Source: Nautiliaceae bacterium
Lineage (GTDB): Bacteria; Campylobacterota; Campylobacteria; Campylobacterales; Nautiliaceae
NCBI GenBank assembly: GCA_027062985.1
Contig: JAMOSR010000075.1
Coordinates: 1 to 6,773 of the forward strand
Reading direction: 5' to 3'
DNA: 6,773 nt
Shown one piece after another: positions 1-5,198 of this stretch. How positions within the stretch are numbered: the stretch's first letter is position 1; each line of letters opens with the position of its first letter. The notes beneath the pieces were generated by a model. It saw only the letters and a list, made by a program, of their open reading frames with translations. It made no database searches and was not told the origin of the DNA. Position numbers and translations under genes: made by a program.

Positions 1-2
1 TA

Positions 3-11
3 TGCTATACT
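3..11 (+). promoter_or_regulatory. Extended -10 promoter element of metK
   Basis: TGC followed by TATACT (hexamer at 6-11) matches the extended -10 form TGnTATAAT. Transcription would start near 18, giving a leader of about 20 nt before the metK ATG. The window edge cuts off any -35 region, but housekeeping promoters in Campylobacterota generally lack a conserved one. The same element recurs before ndk and rpmI in this window, which supports the call. Confidence 0.6.
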
Positions 12-38
12 TTTAACAAAAAACCTTAAGGAGATTAT

Positions 39-1187
39 ATGAGAGAATATCTTTTTTCAAGTGAATCCGTAACAGAAGGTCATCCTGACAAAATGGCTGA
101 CCAAATAAGCGATGCCATTTTAGATTATATAATAGAAAGAGACCCTAATGCAAAAGTTGCCTGTGAAACTCTTCTTAGCAACGGATACTGCATTATAGCA
201 GGAGAGCTTAAAACAATAACATACGCCCCTATGCAGGAAATTGCAAGGGAAGTAATAAGAGAAATCGGATATACGGACGCAAGATACGGATTTGATTACA
301 GAACGGCGGGTGTTTTAAACGGTGTTGGAGAACAAAGTCCCGACATCCGACAAGGAGTCGAAAAGGGAGAAGAAATAGGTGCGGGCGACCAGGGAATGAT
401 GTTTGGATACGCCTGTACGGAAACTCCTGAGCTTATGCCTCTTCCTATAATGTTAGCTCATAAACTTACAAAAAGGTTAGCGGTATGCAGAAAAGAAGCA
501 ATCATTCCATGGCTTAGACCTGATGGAAAAGCTCAGGTTAGCGTTAAATATGTAGATGGAAAACCTGTTAGTGTAGAAAAAGTAGTGGTATCAACCCAAC
601 ACGAACCTGATATAAACTACTCCGAAATAAAAGAAGCGGTAATTGAAGAAGTAATAAAAAAAGTAATTCCTGCAAATATGCTCAGTAAAAATGTGGAATA
701 TTTTATAAATCCTACAGGTAAATTCGTTATAGGAGGACCTCAAGGAGATGCAGGACTTACCGGAAGAAAAATTATAGTGGACACATACGGAGGTGCAGCA
801 CCTCATGGAGGCGGAGCGTTCAGCGGAAAAGACCCTACAAAAGTAGACAGAAGCGGAGCATATGCCGCTAGATGGGTTGCAAAAAATCTAGTGGCAGCAG
901 GAGTTGCAGAAAAACTAACTCTTCAAATAGCGTATGCAATAGGAGTAGTTGAGCCAGTGAGTATATATGTAGACACTCATGGTACAGCAAAAGTTGACGA
1001 AACGAAAATAGAAGAAGCGGTAAAAAAAATCTTTAATTTAACTCCTAAAGGAATTATACAAAGCCTTGATTTATTAAAACCTGTTTACAAAAAAACAGCA
1101 GCTTACGGCCATTTTGGAAGAGAGGAATTCAGTTGGGAACAATTAAATAAAGTCGATGAAATTAAAGACTTTTTAAAAATCAAATAA
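39..1187 (+). CDS. metK: S-adenosylmethionine synthetase
   Basis: This cytosolic enzyme makes S-adenosylmethionine from methionine and ATP, releasing phosphate and pyrophosphate; the product is the main methyl donor. At 382 residues it has the normal family length. The N-terminal ATP-binding segment EGHPDK lies at residues 13-18, with the catalytic His at 15. Signature 1, GAGDQGMMFGYA, is at 114-125, and the glycine-rich signature 2, GGGAFSGKD, at 257-265. Conserved GGPQGDAGLTGRK is at 232-244. The start is fixed by AAGGAG at 28-33, 5 nt before the ATG, and by the expected N-terminus (YLFSSESVTEGHPDK). The gene has its own promoter at the left edge and is separated from the ferredoxin gene by 105 nt with a further promoter candidate, so it is probably its own transcript. 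No key residue is missing. Confidence 0.98.
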   Translation: MREYLFSSESVTEGHPDKMADQISDAILDYIIERDPNAKVACETLLSNGYCIIAGELKTITYAPMQEIAREVIREIGYTDARYGFDYRTAGVLNGVGEQSPDIRQGVEKGEEIGAGDQGMMFGYACTETPELMPLPIMLAHKLTKRLAVCRKEAIIPWLRPDGKAQVSVKYVDGKPVSVEKVVVSTQHEPDINYSEIKEAVIEEVIKKVIPANMLSKNVEYFINPTGKFVIGGPQGDAGLTGRKIIVDTYGGAAPHGGGAFSGKDPTKVDRSGAYAARWVAKNLVAAGVAEKLTLQIAYAIGVVEPVSIYVDTHGTAKVDETKIEEAVKKIFNLTPKGIIQSLDLLKPVYKKTAAYGHFGREEFSWEQLNKVDEIKDFLKIK

Positions 1188-1251
1188 TATGTCACAAATC
1201 GAAAGAAAAGATATTTAAACTCTTTTTTTTAAGCAAATATTAAGAATTTAA

Positions 1252-1260
1252 TGATATATT
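1252..1260 (+). promoter_or_regulatory. Probable extended -10 element of the ferredoxin gene
   Basis: TGA followed by TATATT (1255-1260) fits the extended -10 pattern with one departure from TATAAT. A start near 1267 would leave a leader of about 26 nt before the ATG at 1293. The surrounding 1188-1292 gap is very AT-rich, so a chance match is possible. No clear -35 is visible. Confidence 0.45.
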
Positions 1261-1292
1261 TTTAAGTACAAATAAATTTAAAAGGAGTCGAA

Positions 1293-1571
1293 ATGGCAGT
1301 AAAAATCACTGATATCTGTATTAACTGTGGGGCTTGTATTGACGAATGTCCTGTAGAAGCAATTGTCGATGACAGCGAAAACCCAACTGGAGAAGAAATT
1401 TATTACGTATACCCTGATAAATGCGTTGAATGCGTAGGATATTACGATACTCCTGCATGTGCGGAAGCATGTCCAACGGAGGGATGTATTGTTTGGGATG
1501 AATGTAAAGAAGGTCAAACTTGTCATCCAAACAGATGTGAACCTGGAACACCGGCAGTAGAAACTTGCTAA
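1293..1571 (+). CDS. 2[4Fe-4S] ferredoxin with Cys-rich C-terminal tail
   Basis: A 92-residue low-potential electron carrier that should bind two [4Fe-4S] clusters in the cytosol. Motif 1 is CINCGACIDECP, with Cys at 9, 12, 15 and 19. Motif 2 has Cys at 44, 47, 56 and 60 (C-x2-C-x8-C-x3-CP). The eight-residue insertion in motif 2 marks the Alvin-type/FdxA-like family found in Campylobacterota. Beyond these eight ligands are five more cysteines, at 65, 71, 77, 82 and 92, most of them in a hydrophilic tail that follows the conserved GCIVW segment. The tail looks longer and richer in Cys than I expect for close relatives, though I have not aligned it. The start is supported by AAGGAG at 1282-1287, 5 nt before ATG. 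It lies 68 nt ahead of ndk, an order I recall from Campylobacter (fdxA-ndk). The gene symbol is left blank because several ferredoxins in these genomes share this architecture. The electron partner cannot be read from the sequence. Confidence 0.93.
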   Translation: MAVKITDICINCGACIDECPVEAIVDDSENPTGEEIYYVYPDKCVECVGYYDTPACAEACPTEGCIVWDECKEGQTCHPNRCEPGTPAVETC

Positions 1572-1603
1572 TTCCCTCCCTCTTTTTTTCTTCAAAAAAA
1601 TTT

Positions 1604-1612
1604 TGATATAAT
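1604..1612 (+). promoter_or_regulatory. Extended -10 promoter element of ndk
   Basis: TGA followed by TATAAT (1607-1612) is a perfect -10 hexamer with the extended TG. Transcription would begin near 1619, about 21 nt before the ndk ATG. A run of T (1582-1589) followed by a run of A (1594-1600) lies upstream, a usual feature of AT-rich epsilonproteobacterial promoters. This is probably the main promoter for ndk through fabH. Confidence 0.7.
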
Positions 1613-1639
1613 TTCTCTCTAAAACTTCAAGGAGAGAAA

Positions 1640-2053
1640 ATGGAAAGAACTCTTTCAATTATTAAACCAGACGCGGTAGCAAAAAACGTTATCGGGAAAA
1701 TCATTGACAGATTCGAAAGTAACGGTCTAAGAATTGCCGCTATGAAAAAAATAAAACTGACAAAAGAAGATGCGGCTAAATTTTATGAAGTACATAAAGA
1801 AAGACCTTTCTTTAACGACTTATGCGAATACATGAGCAGCGGTCCGGTTGTGGTTATGGTACTTGAAGGTGAAAATGCAGTAGCTAAAAACAGAGAACTT
1901 ATGGGTGCTACAGACCCTAAAGAAGCTGCTCCTGGAACTATAAGAGCTGATTTTGCAGAAAGTATAGAAGCAAATGCGGTACATGGAAGCGATTCTCTTG
2001 AAAATGCCAAAAAAGAAATCGCATTTTTCTTTGCTCAGAGGGAGATTTTATAA
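1640..2053 (+). CDS. ndk: Nucleoside diphosphate kinase
   Basis: This enzyme moves the gamma-phosphate of ATP onto NDPs and dNDPs through a phospho-histidine intermediate, balancing nucleotide pools in the cytosol. The 137-residue length is standard for a bacterial Ndk. The sequence opens with ERTLSIIKPDAV, containing nucleotide-binding Lys9. The conserved GATDPKEAAPGTIR segment is at 89-102, and the active-site motif NAVHGSDS carries the catalytic His at 115. AAGGAG at 1629-1634 is 5 nt before the ATG. The gene heads a compact operon. Its TAA (2051-2053) is followed at once, in the same reading frame, by the TTG start of the DUF177 gene. Confidence 0.98.
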   Translation: MERTLSIIKPDAVAKNVIGKIIDRFESNGLRIAAMKKIKLTKEDAAKFYEVHKERPFFNDLCEYMSSGPVVVMVLEGENAVAKNRELMGATDPKEAAPGTIRADFAESIEANAVHGSDSLENAKKEIAFFFAQREIL

Positions 2054-2056
2054 TTG
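2038..2056 (+). promoter_or_regulatory. Ribosome binding site and TTG start of DUF177 gene
   Basis: A purine-rich GAGGGAG (2038-2044), coding for the Arg-Glu near the end of Ndk, lies 9 nt before TTG at 2054. The TTG directly follows the ndk TAA. No ATG or GTG exists in this frame before codon 33, which would already have removed about a third of the protein, so TTG is the only sensible start. The long spacing and weak start codon suggest translation depends on ribosomes finishing ndk. Confidence 0.6.
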
Positions 2057-2383
2057 AACGTTAATAAAACTTTAAACGGTCTTACCTTAAAAGGCGAGAG
2101 TGAAAAAAATAAAGACGGTTCAATTGTAATTAACGGAAAATTAGAAGGCATGGTGGAAGTTGAGTGTGTAAAATGTCTTAAACCTTTTAAAAAAGAGATT
2201 AACGAAGAAGTGAAATTTAAAATCGTAAAACCTCCCTATGAAGGGTTTGATGAAGAATATGATATTATAGAACAGGAAAAATACGATTTAGAAGAAATAT
2301 TAAAAAGCGAAATCGAATCTATAAAAAACGACTATAATATCTGCGATGAATGTAAAAACGAAGAATTTAACAAAAATTTTTAA
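2054..2383 (+). CDS. DUF177 (YceD-like) protein upstream of rpmF
   Basis: A 109-residue protein of the DUF177/YceD family. The family is almost always encoded just before rpmF and has been linked to 23S rRNA or large-subunit accumulation; its molecular role is not settled. Recognition rests on the family core VECVKCLKPF (36-45), the acidic ILKSEIES stretch before the C-terminus, and the position immediately upstream of rpmF. Two CxxC pairs are visible, C38/C41 and C97/C100, which could form a metal site. The protein is highly charged and rich in Lys and Glu, and it has no membrane segment. Only about 37 residues precede the first CxxC, which I believe is shorter than in many relatives; the N-terminus is limited by the ndk stop codon. 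It starts with TTG, 0 nt after ndk and in the same frame. Its stop overlaps the AAGGAG of rpmF. Confidence 0.85.
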   Translation: MNVNKTLNGLTLKGESEKNKDGSIVINGKLEGMVEVECVKCLKPFKKEINEEVKFKIVKPPYEGFDEEYDIIEQEKYDLEEILKSEIESIKNDYNICDECKNEEFNKNF

Positions 2384-2392
2384 GGAGACGTT

Positions 2393-2542
2393 ATGGCAGT
2401 TCCTAAGAGAAGAAACTCAAAAACTAGAGCGGCAAAAAGAAGAACTCATTATAAAATAAAATTGAGTGCCGTTATTAAATGTTCAAACTGCGGTGCTTAT
2501 AAAAGACCTCATAGAGCATGCCCAAGCTGCGGTGAGTATTAA
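2393..2542 (+). CDS. rpmF: 50S ribosomal protein L32
   Basis: A small gene of 49 codons plus TAA. The product begins MAVPKRRNSKTRAAKRRTHY, the typical L32 N-terminus, and carries a zinc-ribbon pattern with Cys at 30, 33, 43 and 46 (CSNC and CPSC), so this is the Zn-binding (C+) form of L32. AAGGAG (2382-2387) overlaps the stop of the preceding DUF177 gene and lies 5 nt before the ATG. The last base of its TAA is the first base of the plsX ATG (TAATG). The order DUF177-rpmF-plsX-fabH is widely conserved in bacteria and ties ribosome supply to lipid synthesis. Confidence 0.97.
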   Translation: MAVPKRRNSKTRAAKRRTHYKIKLSAVIKCSNCGAYKRPHRACPSCGEY

Positions 2543-3528
2543 TGAAAATAGCAATTGATGCAATGGGAGGGGACTTCGGTCCCGAACCTATAGTAGAGGG
2601 CGTAATCAAAGCTTTAAAACAAAAAAATTTTATAGCGTATTTAGTGGGTGATGAACAAAAAATAAAACCTCTAGTACCTAAGGAATTCCATTCAAAAGTT
2701 AGATTTATAAATAGTGAAGATTTTATTAAAATGAACGAAAGCGCAACAGAGGCTCTTAAAAGAAAAGAAAGCACTATTTATAAATCTATCGAATTATTAA
2801 AACAAAAAGAAGTGGACGCTGTGGTTTCCGCAGGTCACAGCGGTGCCACAATGAGCCTCGCAACGCTTAAACTCGGAAGAATAAAAGGCATTAAAAGACC
2901 GGCTATAGTCACTTTTATGCCTACTATAAAAAAGGCCTATTCCCTTGTTTTGGATGTTGGGGCAAATGTAGATTGTGATGCTACAAATCTTTATCAGTTC
3001 GGCTTAATGGGAGAAGTGTATGCAAAAGTGGTCTTAAATAAAGAAAACGTCACTATAGGACTTTTAAGTAACGGAGAAGAAGAAAGTAAAGGAAACAGTA
3101 TTACCAAAGAAGCATTTAAAATGTTAAAAAGCAAATTTGACAACTTTATAGGAAATGTCGAAGGCGGAGATATTTTTAAAGGAGAAGTTGACGTTATTGT
3201 AACAGACGGTTTTGTGGGAAATATTGTATTAAAAACAAGCGAAGGGGTAGCCGATACCATTTCAAAACTTATAAAAGATGAAATAAAAAGTTCCGGACTT
3301 CTGCAAAAAATAGGAGCCCTCCTTTTAAAACCGGTCTTTAAAGGGTTAAAAAAAGTAACAGATTACGCGGAATATGGAGGAGCTCCTCTTCTTGGCGTTA
3401 ACGGATGTGTTATAATAGCTCATGGAAAAAGCAACTCAAAAGCTATAAAAAACGCTGTTTTCCAAGCTATAAAATATACTCAAAACGACGTAACAAATAA
3501 AATTCAAGAGTCTTTAAAGGTTCATTAA
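2542..3528 (+). CDS. plsX: Phosphate acyltransferase PlsX
   Basis: PlsX converts acyl-ACP and phosphate into acyl-phosphate, the donor used by the membrane enzyme PlsY for the first acylation of glycerol-3-phosphate. It is a soluble, membrane-associated enzyme; no transmembrane segment is evident. The 328-residue length is normal. Family landmarks are IDAMGGD (5-11), SAGHSGA (96-102, commonly SAGNTGA), DVGANVD (138-144), LLSNGEE (174-180), NVEGGDI (205-211), VTDGFVGN (220-227), GGAPLLGVNG (279-288) and AHGKS (293-297). The start overlaps the rpmF stop by one base. Only a weak purine stretch, GGTGAG (2531-2536), precedes it, so translation is probably coupled to rpmF. PlsY is not in this window. 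Confidence 0.97.
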   Translation: MKIAIDAMGGDFGPEPIVEGVIKALKQKNFIAYLVGDEQKIKPLVPKEFHSKVRFINSEDFIKMNESATEALKRKESTIYKSIELLKQKEVDAVVSAGHSGATMSLATLKLGRIKGIKRPAIVTFMPTIKKAYSLVLDVGANVDCDATNLYQFGLMGEVYAKVVLNKENVTIGLLSNGEEESKGNSITKEAFKMLKSKFDNFIGNVEGGDIFKGEVDVIVTDGFVGNIVLKTSEGVADTISKLIKDEIKSSGLLQKIGALLLKPVFKGLKKVTDYAEYGGAPLLGVNGCVIIAHGKSNSKAIKNAVFQAIKYTQNDVTNKIQESLKVH

Positions 3529-4493
3529 TGTATGCTAAATTTACGGCCATAGGCGCTTATGTCCCGCCTAAGATTTTAACTAATAAAGATTTGGAAAAAA
3601 TAGTCGATACAAACGACGAATGGATAACAAAAAGAACCGGTATCAAAACCAGACATATAGCCGAAAATGAAGTAACAAGCGATTTAGCATATAAAGCCGC
3701 TCTTGATGCTTTAAATAACGCCAATATGACAGCTGAAGATATAGATATGATAATCGTAGCCACAATTACTCCCGATTACTTTACCATGCCTTCCACTGCC
3801 TGTGTTGTAGCTGAAAAACTTGGCATTGTAAGACCTGCGGTAGACATATCAGCGGCTTGTACCGGATTTATATATGCATTAGCTCATGCTAAAGCATTTA
3901 TTGAAAGTGGAATGTATAAAAACATTTTGATAATAGGAGCTGAAACACTTAGTAAGATAGTAAATTGGAAAGACAGAACCACATGCGTGCTTTTTGGAGA
4001 CGGAGCGGGAGCCGCTATTATCAGTGCGACTGAGAATAAAAATGAAGCTATTATAGACATTGATATAAACGCAGATGGAAAATATAAAGATTATTTGATT
4101 ACTCCTGGGCGCGGTGTAAAATATGGATGTGAAACGGATAGAATCTGGCTTGAAATGAAAGGAAACGAAACATTCAAAGTAGCTGTAAAAACACTTTCTC
4201 AGAGTGTTAGAGATATTTTGGAAAGAAATCATATGACAAGTGATGATATAGACTGGTTTATTCCTCATCAGGCAAATTACCGAATTATAGACGCCGTAGC
4301 TAGAGCCATTAAAATGCCATCGGAAAAATCGGTTCTTACCGTACAGAAATACGGCAATACTTCAAGCGCTTCAATACCTATGGCAATTAATGATATGTAT
4401 AAAGAAGGAAAACTAAAAAAAGGCGACATTATGTTGCTTGATGCTTTTGGCGGAGGATTTACATGGGGAAGTGCTTTAGTACCTTTTAATTAA
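3528..4493 (+). CDS. fabH: 3-oxoacyl-ACP synthase III (KAS III)
   Basis: FabH condenses an acyl-CoA primer, usually acetyl-CoA, with malonyl-ACP to begin fatty acid synthesis. The protein has 321 residues, a normal length for the family. The thiolase-fold Cys-His-Asn triad is visible: Cys111 in DISAACTGF, His247 in IPHQAN and Asn277 in KYGNTSSAS. The CoA-binding WITKRTGI segment is at 32-39, and GDGAGA is at 157-162. The C-terminal glycine-rich loop DAFGGGFTWG is intact. The start overlaps the plsX stop by one base (TAATG), with a modest AAAGG at 3516-3520, so coupling to plsX is likely. This is the last gene of the ndk-fabH block; no clear terminator follows, and read-through into rpmI is possible. 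Confidence 0.98.
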   Translation: MYAKFTAIGAYVPPKILTNKDLEKIVDTNDEWITKRTGIKTRHIAENEVTSDLAYKAALDALNNANMTAEDIDMIIVATITPDYFTMPSTACVVAEKLGIVRPAVDISAACTGFIYALAHAKAFIESGMYKNILIIGAETLSKIVNWKDRTTCVLFGDGAGAAIISATENKNEAIIDIDINADGKYKDYLITPGRGVKYGCETDRIWLEMKGNETFKVAVKTLSQSVRDILERNHMTSDDIDWFIPHQANYRIIDAVARAIKMPSEKSVLTVQKYGNTSSASIPMAINDMYKEGKLKKGDIMLLDAFGGGFTWGSALVPFN

Positions 4494-4502
4494 AAAAATT
4501 TA

Positions 4503-4511
4503 TGCTATAAT
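4503..4511 (+). promoter_or_regulatory. Extended -10 promoter element of rpmI-rplT
   Basis: TGC followed by a perfect TATAAT (4506-4511) lies 10 nt after the fabH stop codon. Transcription would start near 4518, leaving only about 22 nt of leader before the rpmI ATG at 4540. That is too short for a classical L20 operator upstream of rpmI. Confidence 0.72.
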
Positions 4512-4539
4512 TTCATCTCAATTCCAAAAAGGAGCTCGC

Positions 4540-4734
4540 ATGCCAAAAATGAAAACAGTTAGAGGGGCTGCTAAAAGATTTAAAGTTAAAAAAAGTGGAA
4601 AAATTAAAAGAGGAAGCGCTTATAGAAGCCACATCCTTACAAAAAAATCACAAAAAAGAAAAAGAAATCTAAGACAGCCTAAATACGTAGCGAAAACAGA
4701 CATTAAAGAAGTTAAATTAATGCTTTGTATGTAA
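4540..4734 (+). CDS. rpmI: 50S ribosomal protein L35
   Basis: A 64-residue, very basic protein. The MPKMKT start, the KRFKVKKSGKIKRGSAYRSHILTKK core and the RNLRQP segment are typical of L35, and the length matches the family. AAGGAG (4529-4534) is 5 nt before the ATG. It has its own promoter 28 nt upstream of the start and is followed by rplT after an unusually structured 97-nt spacer. infC, which precedes rpmI in many bacteria, is absent here; fabH takes its place. As I recall, rpmI-rplT is also detached from infC in Campylobacter jejuni, so this is not strange for the phylum. Confidence 0.96.
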   Translation: MPKMKTVRGAAKRFKVKKSGKIKRGSAYRSHILTKKSQKRKRNLRQPKYVAKTDIKEVKLMLCM

Positions 4735-4744
4735 TTTAATTTTT

Positions 4745-4815
4745 AGTGAAGAAACGGCTAAGTGAAGCATAAAAGCTTCCGCGCTTAAGCGCTAAGTTGC
4801 AAGAGATGCACGCCA
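4745..4815 (+). ncRNA. Candidate structured cis-regulatory RNA between rpmI and rplT
   Basis: This spacer is richer in GC than the other gaps and contains several mutually incompatible pairings. GAAGC (4764-4768) pairs with GCTTC (4775-4779) around an ATAAAA loop. The palindrome GCGCTTAAGCGC (4781-4792) can fold on itself with a TTAA loop. GCTAAGT occurs twice (4757-4763 and 4791-4797), and the CTTA of the intervening CTTAAGC (4784-4790) can pair with TAAG of either copy; the first choice would enclose the GAAGC hairpin. TGCA (4798-4801) can pair with TGCA (4807-4810) around AGAGA, and GGC (4756-4758) with GCC (4812-4814) could close the whole domain. No T tract follows, so it is not a terminator. 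L20 is known in other bacteria to repress its own operon by binding mRNA that imitates its 23S rRNA site, so an L20 operator is the leading inference. I could not fold it computationally. Confidence 0.45.
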
Positions 4816-4831
4816 ACAAAAAGGAGATATA

Positions 4832-5182
4832 ATGAGAGTAAAAACAGGTACTGTTAGAAGAAGAAGACATAAAAAAATATTAAAAATGGCAAAAGGCTTC
4901 TACTCAGGTAGAAGAAAGCACTTTAGAAAAGCAAAAGAACAAGTTGAAAGAAGTTTAGTTTACGCTTTTAGAGACAGAAAACAGAAAAAAAGAGATTTTA
5001 GAAAGCTTTGGATAGTCAGAATTAACGCTGCTTGTAGATTAAATGATATAAGCTATTCAAGATTTATAAACGGTCTTAAAAAAGCAAATATTGAACTAGA
5101 TAGAAAAATTCTTGCCGATTTAGCAATGAACGAACCTGAAACTTTTGCTAATTTGGTAGAAAAAGCAAAAGCGGCTCTATAA
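4832..5182 (+). CDS. rplT: 50S ribosomal protein L20
   Basis: L20 binds 23S rRNA early in large-subunit assembly and is a translational autorepressor in several bacteria. The 116-residue length matches the family. The basic N-terminal extension RVKTGTVRRRRHKK is followed by KGFYSGRRKHFRKAKEQVERSLVYAF (about 21-46) and the signature RDFRKLWIVRINAA (54-67). The globular C-terminal half contains SYSRFINGLKKANIELDRKILADLA. AAGGAG (4821-4826) is 5 nt before the ATG. The upstream spacer looks structured and may be the protein's own regulatory target. The reading frame ends inside a terminator hairpin. Confidence 0.98.
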   Translation: MRVKTGTVRRRRHKKILKMAKGFYSGRRKHFRKAKEQVERSLVYAFRDRKQKKRDFRKLWIVRINAACRLNDISYSRFINGLKKANIELDRKILADLAMNEPETFANLVEKAKAAL

Positions 5183-5198
5183 TTTTGAGCCTCTTTTT
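5173..5198 (+). terminator. Rho-independent terminator of rpmI-rplT
   Basis: GGCTC (5173-5177) pairs with GAGCC (5187-5191) across a 9-nt AT-rich loop, followed closely by a T run at 5194-5198. The upstream arm lies in the last codons of rplT and the loop contains its stop codon. The T run contains the first bases of the convergent gene's stop codon. Read on the minus strand, the same hairpin is followed by a less regular T-rich stretch, so it may also slow transcription from the opposite gene. Confidence 0.75.

Noticed and set aside
1205..1230. Terminator after metK (AAAAGA ... TCTTTTTTTT)
   Set aside because: The only possible stem is short and made almost entirely of A-T pairs, within a very AT-rich gap; not separable from chance.
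1554..1592. Terminator after the ferredoxin gene
   Set aside because: GCAGT (1554-1558) can pair with ACTTGC (1563-1568) with one bulged base, but the stem is weak and the T-rich tract begins more than 10 nt later; the T-rich run is better read as part of the ndk promoter region.
1278..1658. Open frames antisense to the ferredoxin and other genes (for example 1278-1658 minus, 3879-4268 minus, 591-806 minus)
   Set aside because: They lie opposite clearly recognisable genes, have no family resemblance and no convincing ribosome binding sites, and have Cys/Phe/Ser-rich composition typical of antisense shadows.
2637..2643. PlsX SAGHSGA in place of the usual SAGNTGA (residues 96-102) as a sign of an inactive enzyme
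   Set aside because: Every other family motif is intact and the substitution is conservative in size and polarity; no basis to call a functional change.
4750..4820. tRNA or tRNA-like gene in the rpmI-rplT spacer
   Set aside because: Several short stems are present, but there is no recognisable T-loop (GGTTCGAATCC-like) sequence, no anticodon stem of the right size and no 7-bp acceptor stem.
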